A stretch of DNA of 7,675 nucleotides, taken from assembly GCA_021817875.1 (NCBI GenBank), contig JAKAFQ010000181.1, forward strand, positions 1-7,675, read 5' to 3'. Shown here one piece after another: positions 1 through 5,341 of this stretch. How positions within the stretch are numbered: the stretch's first letter is position 1; each line of letters opens with the position of its first letter. The notes under the pieces are model-generated. The model made no database searches, was not told the origin of the DNA, and saw nothing but the letters and a program-made list of their open reading frames with translations. Source of the stretch: Pseudomonadota bacterium (lineage in GTDB: Bacteria > Pseudomonadota > Gammaproteobacteria > Steroidobacterales > Steroidobacteraceae). Made by a program: the position numbers and the translations under genes.

Positions 1-927
1 GAGTAGCGGGCGGTTGCCTTCCATGGCTGCGAAAACCGCGCAGCCTGGCACTGGCTCCGCATGGTGGGTGAGAAAGAGGCTCGAGGGATTGGAGACCTCC
101 TCGAGCCCGCGCTCTCCCATCGCGAACACCCCGATCTCGTTCACCGCGCCGAAGCGGTTCTTCAGCGCGCGCAGCATCCGAAACGCGGTGCCGGATTCGC
201 CCTCGAAATAGAGCTCGGCGTCGACCATGTGCGAGAGCACCTTGGGGCCGGCGAGCGTGCCTTCCTTGGTGACGTGCCCGACGAGGAACACCGGGCAGCC
301 GGAACTCTTGGCGTAACGGGTGAGGTGCGCGGCGCACTCGCGGACCTGGGCGACCGTGCCCGGGGCGGACTGGAAGTCCGGGTCGTAGACGGTCTGGATC
401 GAATCGAGGATCAGCAGTTCCGGCTGCTCGGTCTCGAGCAGCTCGTTGATGCGCTGCATGTTGATCTCGGTCACGATCCGCATCGGGCTCTCGAGCACCC
501 CGAGCCGCTCGGCGCGCAGCGCGATCTGCCCCTGGGACTCCTCGCCCGTGATGTAGACCACGCGGCGCTCTTGCGAGAGCAGTGCTCCGGATTGCAGCAG
601 TAATGTCGACTTGCCGATGCCGGGGTCGCCACCGATCAGCAGCACAGAACCTGCGACGAGACCCCCGCCGAGCACCCGGTCGAATTCGGCAATGCGGGTC
701 GAGGTGCGCGGCAACTCCTCCGGCCGGCAGTCCTTGAGAGAGCGTACCGGGGTGAGCGTTCCGCTCCAGGCCTCGCGCCGCGCGGCCGCTTTCGTCGCGC
801 TCGGCATCGCACGCTCTTCCTCGAGCGTGTTCCAGGCCCGGCACTCCGAGCACTGGCCGTTCCACTTCGCATGCTCCGCGCCGCACTCAGTGCAGCGATA
901 GACGGTTTTCGCTTTGGCAAGGGCCAT
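1..927 (-). CDS. radA: DNA repair protein RadA (Sms), 3' end cut by window edge
   Basis: RadA is a RecA-like ATPase with a zinc finger and a Lon-like C-terminal domain; it promotes branch migration of recombination intermediates. Reading from 927 leftward, 309 codons stay open to the window edge. Visible motifs are a four-cysteine zinc finger (C12, C15, C26, C29, ending in the RadA-typical AWNTL), the Walker A stretch GGDPGIGKST at residues 99-108, GEES at 128-131, a Walker B-like LLILDS at 171-176, the segment VGHVTKEGTLAGPKVL at 216-231, and the RadA signature KNRFG at 256-260. RadA proteins are usually about 450-460 aa, so roughly 150 residues (most of the Lon-like domain) are missing to the left. 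The ATG at 925-927 gives the normal RadA N-terminus but has only a weak ribosome site. It lies 6 nt after the stop of the 172-aa gene, suggesting co-transcription and perhaps reinitiation. Identity is firm from motifs. Confidence 0.96.
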   Translation of the reverse strand, partial: MALAKAKTVYRCTECGAEHAKWNGQCSECRAWNTLEEERAMPSATKAAARREAWSGTLTPVRSLKDCRPEELPRTSTRIAEFDRVLGGGLVAGSVLLIGGDPGIGKSTLLLQSGALLSQERRVVYITGEESQGQIALRAERLGVLESPMRIVTEINMQRINELLETEQPELLILDSIQTVYDPDFQSAPGTVAQVRECAAHLTRYAKSSGCPVFLVGHVTKEGTLAGPKVLSHMVDAELYFEGESGTAFRMLRALKNRFGAVNEIGVFAMGERGLEEVSNPSSLFLTHHAEPVPGCAVFAAMEGNRPLL

Positions 928-934
928 CGATGGC
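923..934. repeat. 12-bp perfect palindrome over the radA start codon
   Basis: GCCATCGATGGC is a perfect self-complementary 12-mer. It covers the radA ATG (925-927), the 6-nt spacer and the first-read base of the region next to the upstream gene's stop codon (934-936). It may be chance, a small mRNA hairpin at the start codon, or a protein site; nothing else in the sequence decides. Confidence 0.4.
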
Positions 935-1452
935 TACTCAGCGCGGCTCGCGCCGGCTACGAGTGCTAGAGCCGAGCGCAGATCGGCGCAATCTGGGCAG
1001 TCCTCGCGCTCGCCACTTGCGGAGGGCTGCTCTTTCAGGTGCTTGCCGGTGCCGTCGCATTCGGCGCACTCCGAGGCACACCGCTCGAGGAGCCCCACGA
1101 GCACCGGGATGACCGTGGTGAGGCGCGTCAGGTGCGCGTTCTCGGCCTTGAGCGCATCGCGTTCGCTCTCGAGCTGCTTGTGCTCCTCGGCGAGCAGCGG
1201 GAACCAGGTCGCAAGGCTGCTGTCCTGGTGCCAGTCGGCCGGCAGGGTCTTCAGATACTGCTCGACGGTGTAGATCCGCCCGGTGCCCTGGCAGGTCGCG
1301 CACGGCACGTGCTCATCGCTCCAACCGGTTCGCTCATCGTAGTGCTGCGGCTCAAAGCGCTTGCCCTGGCAGTGCACACAGACGATGCCGGTCGGGCGGG
1401 GCGCCGCCGAGAGCAATCGATCAAGTCCCGTTGCGCTCTTCGATCTCACCAT
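934..1452 (-). CDS. Hypothetical protein with two DnaJ-like zinc clusters and a central coiled coil
   Basis: A 172-aa protein of unknown function. It has four CxxC pairs: C25/C28, C51/C54 (as CATCQGTG), C129/C132 (as CAECDGTG) and C152/C155. Two of these match the CxxCxGxG repeat of the DnaJ cysteine-rich domain, and the spacing suggests two separate zinc modules (25-54 and 129-155). Between them, about residues 85-110 are rich in E, K, L and A and look like a short coiled coil. There is no J domain (no HPD motif), so it is not a true DnaJ. By family analogy it may bind zinc and contact protein or nucleic acid; that is inference. The ATG at 1450-1452 is supported by GAGGAG 7 nt upstream, overlapping the stop of the preceding gene. 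It sits between the membrane-protein gene and radA in one apparent operon. Confidence 0.8.
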   Translation of the reverse strand: MVRSKSATGLDRLLSAAPRPTGIVCVHCQGKRFEPQHYDERTGWSDEHVPCATCQGTGRIYTVEQYLKTLPADWHQDSSLATWFPLLAEEHKQLESERDALKAENAHLTRLTTVIPVLVGLLERCASECAECDGTGKHLKEQPSASGEREDCPDCADLRSALALVAGASRAE

Positions 1453-1459
1453 CTCCGTA

Positions 1460-1465
1460 CTCCTC
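1460..1465 (-). promoter_or_regulatory. Ribosome binding site of the zinc-cluster gene
   Basis: GAGGAG read on the minus strand lies 7 nt before the ATG at 1452. It overlaps the TGA stop (1464-1466) of the upstream gene. This fixes the start of the 172-aa protein and points to coupled translation. Confidence 0.75.
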
Positions 1466-1898
1466 AGCGGGCGCGGCCAGAGATTGCCGCGAGCTCCGTG
1501 CGCGACCAGCTCAGCACCCGGGCGATCGCTTTGCGTTTGCCCTGGCTCGCGTTCGTGACGAGCTCGTTGCGCAGCCGCTCGAGTGCCTGACGGTCACGCG
1601 GCTCGTAACTCCAGAGCTGATCGGACAGCCGCGACCACCAGGAGCGGCTGCCGGGTCCGAACTTCTCGAGGACCTTCAGCGCGACAAAGCCCACGACGGC
1701 CGCGGCAGCACCGCGCGCAAGCCCCCAGGCGTGTGGAGCGAGCGCAAAGGCGAGCGCGAGAAAGATGATCGAGTAGGTCCGCGCCGCGATTGAGCGGGGC
1801 GAGGGGGCGCGATACCGGATGCACTCGACCGTGTCGAGGATGCTGTCGAGCTCGCGAAGCTTGTGCTGTACGGAAGTCGTCTTCATCTGAGTGTCCAT
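1464..1898 (-). CDS. Small hypothetical membrane protein
   Basis: A 144-aa protein that I do not recognise. Residues 1-40 are polar and probably helical. Residues about 42-58 and 62-77 are two hydrophobic stretches rich in Ala, Leu, Val and Ile with a short turn around PHAWG, consistent with a membrane hairpin or one long segment. Residues 80-144 are charged, with several Arg and Trp, and probably cytoplasmic. No catalytic motif or signal peptidase site is visible. The start is either the ATG at 1896-1898 or an in-frame ATG four codons later (1884-1886); neither has a strong ribosome site, though GGAATAACGAGAG precedes the first. It is the first gene of the minus-strand cluster with the zinc-cluster gene (11-nt gap) and radA. 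Function unknown. Confidence 0.65.
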   Translation of the reverse strand: MDTQMKTTSVQHKLRELDSILDTVECIRYRAPSPRSIAARTYSIIFLALAFALAPHAWGLARGAAAAVVGFVALKVLEKFGPGSRSWWSRLSDQLWSYEPRDRQALERLRNELVTNASQGKRKAIARVLSWSRTELAAISGRAR

Positions 1899-1919
1899 GC
1901 TCTCGTTATTCCATCCAAC

Positions 1920-1938
1920 CGATTTTTATATTTTATAC
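1920..1938 (-). promoter_or_regulatory. AT-rich candidate promoter for the minus-strand cluster
   Basis: In an otherwise GC-rich window, this stretch is almost all A and T. On the minus strand it contains TATAAA twice in overlapping register, each a good -10 match, about 20-40 nt before the ATG at 1898. No good -35 hexamer lies 16-18 nt further upstream, so the element would be weak or activator-dependent. Inferred from base composition and position only. Confidence 0.4.
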
Positions 1939-1984
1939 CGCATGAGCGAATTGCGCCAGCCTGGAGTGCAGCGTGCCCCCTTGT

Positions 1985-1998
1985 ATTTCCGAGGAAAT
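1985..1998. promoter_or_regulatory. Dyad ATTTCC-GA-GGAAAT, candidate operator
   Basis: A perfect inverted repeat with 6-bp arms and a 2-bp centre lies in the divergent intergenic region. The size and symmetry suit a dimeric helix-turn-helix repressor. It shares the TTCCGA core with the neighbouring inverted repeat at 1997-2048. The regulator is unknown; the adjacent AlpA-like proteins are candidates by position only. Confidence 0.4.
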
Positions 1999-2048
1999 TC
2001 CGAATGGGAGTCGGATTATCGTGCGGCGCCGTTTGGCAGATTCGGAAT
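1997..2048. repeat. 9-bp inverted repeat, ATTCCGAAT and ATTCGGAAT, 34-bp loop
   Basis: The arms at 1997-2005 and 2040-2048 are exact reverse complements. The left arm overlaps the dyad at 1985-1998, and a near-match core (TCGGAT) lies at 2011-2016. Together these give up to four TTCCGA-type half-sites within about 62 bp, in both orientations, suggesting a multi-site operator between the divergent transcription units. Confidence 0.4.
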
Positions 2049-2063
2049 AAACTGGCGTTAGAC
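2033..2063 (+). promoter_or_regulatory. Weak candidate promoter for the AlpA-like genes and cas operon
   Basis: TTGGCA at 2033-2038 matches the -35 consensus in five of six bases. The best hexamer downstream is TTAGAC at 2058-2063 with a 19-bp spacer, a poor -10. The right arm of the inverted repeat (2040-2048) would fall in the spacer, so a bound regulator would block or remodel it. A low-confidence guess, offered because no better site exists between the divergent genes. Confidence 0.22.
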
Positions 2064-2078
2064 CATGCCAACATGTCT

Positions 2079-2086
2079 GGAGGGGA
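2079..2086 (+). promoter_or_regulatory. Ribosome binding site deciding the start of the first AlpA-like gene
   Basis: GGAGGGGA lies 5 nt before the ATG at 2092-2094. The alternative in-frame ATG at 2065 lies upstream of this site and has no comparable signal, so 2092 is preferred. Confidence 0.7.
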
Positions 2087-2091
2087 TCAAC

Positions 2092-2334
2092 ATGAAGCAT
2101 GCCATTTCAGCGCTGCAGCACGAAGTGCCAACGTGCCGTTCCACGATGAGTCCAAAGAGGACGGTGATCTGGGCAGGGGAGCTGTGCGAGCGTTGGGGTA
2201 TATCGCAGGTGACGCTGTGGCGCTGGAGGCGTGCAGGGAAGGCGCCGGCGCCTGATTTCCAGGGAACGGGGTGGCTCGTTGCGACGATTGAGGCGTTTGA
2301 GCAGTGCGGCTCTACCCCGCACCTCTCGCATTGA
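2092..2334 (+). CDS. AlpA/MerR-like small helix-turn-helix DNA-binding protein (first of a tandem pair)
   Basis: An 80-aa protein. Residues about 27-50 read as a winged helix-turn-helix of the AlpA/excisionase kind: an acidic first helix (AGELCERWG), the turn, then a recognition helix ISQVTLWRWRRAGKAP. Residues 57-70 (FQGTGWLVATIEAFEQ region) fit the wing and the final helix that usually ends such proteins. AlpA-like proteins act as transcriptional activators of integrase genes or as recombination directionality factors in P4-type satellites and integrative elements. No integrase is in this window, so its partner is unknown. Residues 1-20 are not typical of the family. A shorter form from Met19 would keep the whole domain but lacks a ribosome site. 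Its TGA overlaps the ribosome site of the next gene, so the two are probably co-translated. Confidence 0.72.
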   Translation: MKHAISALQHEVPTCRSTMSPKRTVIWAGELCERWGISQVTLWRWRRAGKAPAPDFQGTGWLVATIEAFEQCGSTPHLSH

Positions 2335-2340
2335 GGAGAA
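2333..2340 (+). promoter_or_regulatory. Ribosome binding site of the second AlpA-like gene
   Basis: GAGGAGAA lies 4 nt before the ATG at 2345 and overlaps the TGA (2332-2334) of the preceding gene. It selects 2345 over in-frame upstream starts that lie inside the first AlpA-like gene. Confidence 0.75.
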
Positions 2341-2344
2341 GACG

Positions 2345-2569
2345 ATGGGGGAACATGCTGATCATCACGCACACGACCGGCTGCTGCGCGCCGAAGAGTC
2401 GGCCACCATGCTGGGGTTGCCCGTCTCGAGTTTTTGGGCGCTCGTCGCGGATGGCCGAATCCCCCGCGGGATAAAAATCGGCCGCCGGACCCGCTGGTCT
2501 TGTCGCGCACTCGAGGAATGGATTGCAGAACAATCGGCCGCGGCGCAGCAACAGAACCGGGGCAATTGA
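2345..2569 (+). CDS. AlpA-family transcriptional regulator (second of a tandem pair)
   Basis: A 74-aa protein that fits the AlpA family closely. DRLLRAEESATMLGLPVSS (residues 11-29) gives the first helix and turn, FWALVADGRIPRGIKIG (30-46) gives the recognition helix and the G-x-x-P wing entry, and RRTRWSCRALEEWIAEQ (47-63) gives the wing Arg-Trp and closing helix. The length is normal for AlpA. Family members bind DNA and control integrase/excision genes of satellites and genomic islands. The two tandem proteins are different in sequence, not a recent duplication. Its TGA overlaps the ATG of the 70-aa frame (TGATG), and the cas operon follows in the same direction. A role in controlling cas genes is inference from position; a leftover role in a lost mobile element is equally possible. 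Confidence 0.85.
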   Translation: MGEHADHHAHDRLLRAEESATMLGLPVSSFWALVADGRIPRGIKIGRRTRWSCRALEEWIAEQSAAAQQQNRGN

Positions 2570-2781
2570 TGCCAGAGCTGGTTTTGTTTCATGAGAGGTT
2601 CGGCGATCTGACCGGATCGCTCGCCGTCTCTGGGGAGGAGCGCCTGTACGCGCCGCTCCCGCGCCGGCGGATGCCAGGAGGGGTTGAGGCGTCCGCCCGG
2701 GGTGAGGACACCGACGCTGAGGAGTTCTCACAGAACCCCCAGGCGGCAAAATCACGACACGGGACCGCGCATGGAGGGTGA
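2569..2781 (+). CDS. Unrecognised 70-aa frame between the AlpA-like genes and cas3
   Basis: The frame opens with an ATG sharing one base with the stop of the AlpA-family gene, and closes at 2779-2781, 11 nt inside cas3 as called here. A moderate purine-rich site (GGGG, about 6 nt upstream) precedes the ATG. Residues 1-34 look protein-like (MPELVLFHERFGDLTGSL and onward). Residues 35-70 are rich in Gly, Ala, Ser and charged residues with no evident fold, as if the frame had drifted across a junction. It may be a genuine short peptide, a leader that couples translation to cas3, or the N-terminal remnant of a mobile-element gene cut off when the cas genes arrived. I cannot assign a function and am unsure it is expressed as protein. 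Confidence 0.4.
   Translation: MPELVLFHERFGDLTGSLAVSGEERLYAPLPRRRMPGGVEASARGEDTDAEEFSQNPQAAKSRHGTAHGG
2651..2669 (+). repeat. Short GC-rich hairpin ahead of cas3
   Basis: The arms CGCCG (2651-2655) and CGGCG (2665-2669) could pair around a 9-nt loop, about 100 nt before the cas3 ATG. No T-run follows, so it is not an intrinsic terminator. Such short GC stems are common by chance at this base composition. Confidence 0.2.
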
Positions 2782-5341
2782 GATCGCATTTTGGGGAAAA
2801 CTCAATCTATCCGCGACCCTTCGGGTGCATCCCTTGGCGGATCACTGCCTGGACGTTGCCGTGGTGTTTTCCGAGTTACTTCATCAGCCGCGCATCCGCC
2901 AGGCGCTTCAGGCCACCACGCCCACTGCGGTGACTGACGTTCACGTAAGCCGGTTGGCCGTGGTGGCGTTCCTGCACGACGTTGGAAAGTGCAACTGGGG
3001 TTTTCAGGCCAAACGCAGTCCGGACGTTAAGGAGACCGCCGGGCATGTCCTCGAAGCCGTCGCGCTGCTCACTGATGCGGCGGTTTACGCCCAATGGCCC
3101 GAACGCTGGCGACGGCTGCTCGAGGCCACGTGCGACTGGTTCGACGGGGGAGAAGAGAGCGTCTTTGAGATGCTACTGGCCGCCATCTCGCATCACGGCC
3201 GGCCGGTTTCCCTCAACGACTACGGCAACTGCGCCGACCGCAATCTCGCGCGGTGGTGGACGCGCCACGAAGGCCTCGATCCCATGTGCGGTCTCGTCGA
3301 ACTGTCCGACACCGTGCGCCGGGCATTCCCGGCCGCCTTCGCCTCAGGCGCTGGGCCCCTGCAGGCCACGCCCGCTCTGCAACAGCGGTTTGCAGGGCTG
3401 GTCATGCTTGCTGACTGGATTGGATCAGATACCCAGTTTTTCCCTTACCGCGAGAGTCCGGATGAGGATCGGCTTGCCGTTGCACAGGATGCTGCCGCGC
3501 GTGCATTGCAGGCGATAGGCCTGGTGCCGCTGAGTGAGCGGCGCCCCTCGGGCTTTTGGGACATCTTCCGTTTTCATCCCTCCCCGCTGCAGGCGCAACT
3601 TTCCGAAACCTTCCCTTGCGGTGCCGACACGCGATTGTTGCTCGTTGAATCCGATACGGGTTCGGGAAAGACTGAGGCCGCTCTTGCCTGGTTTCTGCGT
3701 CTGTACGCGCGGGGCGAGGTCGATGGGCTTTACTTCGCTCTGCCGACGAGAGTAGCGGCGCGCGAACTTTACGGTCGTGTGCTCGAGGCCATCGAGCACG
3801 CCTTTGCTGACCCCGAGAGCCGACCTGGCCCTGTGCTGTTGGCGGCCCCCGGCTACGTGCAGGTCGATGGCCAGCCGGCCGTGCTTCCCGATCCGCAGGG
3901 CACGCTGTGGGAAGACGATGCGGGCGCTCGCAGGCGAGAGCGCCTTTGGGCTGCGGAACGGCCGAAACGTTTCCTCGCCGCGCCCGTGGCGGTCGGCACG
4001 ATCGATCAGGCGCTGCTGTCGGTTCTCAAGGTCAAACACTCGCTACTGCGATCGGTTTGCCTGGACCGGCATCTCCTGGTCGTAGACGAGGTTCACGCAT
4101 CGGATGCCTATATGCGCGAAATTCTTCACGCGCTGCTGCGCGGGCATCTTGCGCGGGGCGGCCGGGCGCTGATGCTATCGGCCACGTTAGGCGATGCGGC
4201 GTGCTCACGCTACTTCGCTCGCGAAACGCTACCTCTCGAGCTTGCCATCAAGCGGCCGTATCCGGCGATCACCACCTGCACCGAGGAAGTGGCCATCGCT
4301 TCGACCGGCAGACGCAAGGAAGTGTCCGTCGACTTTCATGATTCGCTCGACGATGCCGCACTGCTGCCGCTGCTCGGCGGGGCCGTAGCTCAAGGCGCAC
4401 GGGTCCTTGTTGTGTGCAACACCGTCGCCCGGGCAAACACCTTGCTGCGCGCCGTGCAGGCTCACGGCGAGATTGATTCCGGATACCTCTTCCAAGTCGG
4501 GGGAGTTGCGTGCCCGCACCACGGCCGGTTCGCACGGGAGGATCGCGAGGTGATGGACTTCGCGGTTACCTCCCAGCTTGGCAAGCGCTCGGCAGGCGGT
4601 CCGCTTTTGCTGATCGGCACGCAGACCTTGGAGCAAAGCCTCGACATCGATGCCGATTGGCTGGTCACGGACGTCTGCCCTATGGACGTGCTCCTGCAGC
4701 GCATCGGGCGGCTGCACCGGCACACGCGCCCGTCACGACCGGTGCCGTTCGGGGCCGCTCGGGTGCTGGTGCGTATCCCAGAAGGCGGGAGTCTATGCGG
4801 CTACATCGGGCGCGACGGTCAGTGCCGCGGACCGGCCGGGATCGGGCGAGTGTACGAGGACGCTCGCGTCCTGCAACGCACCCTGGATGTGCTGCGCGAG
4901 GAGCCCCGCATAGCGCTGCCCGAGGACAACCGACGTCTCGTGGAGCTCGCCACCCATCCCGAAGCACTGTCACGGCTCGAGGGGGAGGCATGGCGACGCC
5001 ACAGCGAGTGGATCGAGGGCGCGCTGCTGAGCAAGCTGCGCGAGGCGTTGACTCATACCGTGGAGGCCGCGCCATTCGGCGAGCTGCAATATCACGCCCC
5101 CGATGAGCGGGTGAGCACGCGGTTGGGGTCGAGCGATCTGGCGCTTCCCCTGGCGGCCCCGGTCGTTTCGCCTTTCGGCCAGACGTTGAGGAGCATCAGC
5201 CTTCCGAGCCACTTGATCGCGTCAGATGCCGCGATCCCCGAAACCTTGCGAGTCGAGCCCACTGGCGAGGGCTTCGCCTTTGGGCTCGGCGCACGACGCT
5301 ACCGCTACACCCGCTTTGGCCTGGAGATCGAGGATGCATGA
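2771..5341 (+). CDS. cas3: CRISPR-associated helicase/nuclease Cas3 (type I-E, HD plus DExH helicase)
   Basis: Cas3 is recruited to Cascade-bound targets, nicks the displaced strand with its HD nuclease and unwinds DNA with its SF2 helicase. This 856-aa protein has the full single-chain form. HD domain: H25/D28, LHDVGK at 68-73, FQ, GH at 91-92, HH at 141-142, LADWIGSD at 213-220. Helicase: a Q-motif-like PSPLQ at 270-274, Walker A SDTGSGKT at 294-301, DEVH at 439-442, SAT at 470-472, TQTLEQSLDID at 617-627, and QRIGRLHRH at 643-651. All key residues are intact and the length is normal. The ATG at 2771 gives the usual short lead-in before the HD domain but has no good ribosome site. Upstream TTG (2684, behind AGGAGGGG) and GTG (2702) codons in frame would add an Arg/Pro-rich extension of 29 or 23 residues. 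The stop overlaps cas8e by 8 nt. Confidence 0.95.
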   Translation: MEGEIAFWGKLNLSATLRVHPLADHCLDVAVVFSELLHQPRIRQALQATTPTAVTDVHVSRLAVVAFLHDVGKCNWGFQAKRSPDVKETAGHVLEAVALLTDAAVYAQWPERWRRLLEATCDWFDGGEESVFEMLLAAISHHGRPVSLNDYGNCADRNLARWWTRHEGLDPMCGLVELSDTVRRAFPAAFASGAGPLQATPALQQRFAGLVMLADWIGSDTQFFPYRESPDEDRLAVAQDAAARALQAIGLVPLSERRPSGFWDIFRFHPSPLQAQLSETFPCGADTRLLLVESDTGSGKTEAALAWFLRLYARGEVDGLYFALPTRVAARELYGRVLEAIEHAFADPESRPGPVLLAAPGYVQVDGQPAVLPDPQGTLWEDDAGARRRERLWAAERPKRFLAAPVAVGTIDQALLSVLKVKHSLLRSVCLDRHLLVVDEVHASDAYMREILHALLRGHLARGGRALMLSATLGDAACSRYFARETLPLELAIKRPYPAITTCTEEVAIASTGRRKEVSVDFHDSLDDAALLPLLGGAVAQGARVLVVCNTVARANTLLRAVQAHGEIDSGYLFQVGGVACPHHGRFAREDREVMDFAVTSQLGKRSAGGPLLLIGTQTLEQSLDIDADWLVTDVCPMDVLLQRIGRLHRHTRPSRPVPFGAARVLVRIPEGGSLCGYIGRDGQCRGPAGIGRVYEDARVLQRTLDVLREEPRIALPEDNRRLVELATHPEALSRLEGEAWRRHSEWIEGALLSKLREALTHTVEAAPFGELQYHAPDERVSTRLGSSDLALPLAAPVVSPFGQTLRSISLPSHLIASDAAIPETLRVEPTGEGFAFGLGARRYRYTRFGLEIEDA
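5323..5326 (+). promoter_or_regulatory. Ribosome binding site of cas8e inside the cas3 end
   Basis: GGAG lies 7 nt before the ATG at 5334, within the last codons of cas3. It supports this start over frame-consistent upstream starts that would lie deep in cas3. Confidence 0.6.

Noticed and set aside
61..603. 180-codon plus-strand open frame antisense to radA
   Set aside because: The opposite strand encodes clear RadA motifs throughout; the plus frame is a high-GC shadow with no recognisable domain.
914..1590. Overlapping plus-strand frames (914-1273, 1039-1590) opposite the zinc-cluster gene
   Set aside because: Low-complexity Arg/Ser/Ala composition and no ribosome site; the minus strand carries ordered CxxC motifs and a good ribosome site.
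1863..2255. 130-codon plus-strand frame spanning the intergenic region
   Set aside because: It overlaps the membrane-protein gene and the first AlpA-like gene in another frame, crosses the AT-rich promoter-like block and has no family resemblance.
2058..2755. Minus-strand frames (2058-2510, 2312-2755) opposite the AlpA-like genes
   Set aside because: The plus strand shows helix-turn-helix motifs and ribosome sites at each start; the minus frames look like composition shadows.
2684..2770. Extended N-terminus of cas3 from TTG 2684 or GTG 2702
   Set aside because: The extension is Arg/Pro/Thr-rich and lies outside the conserved HD domain; kept only as an alternative because AGGAGGGG sits directly before the TTG, with spacing shorter than ideal.
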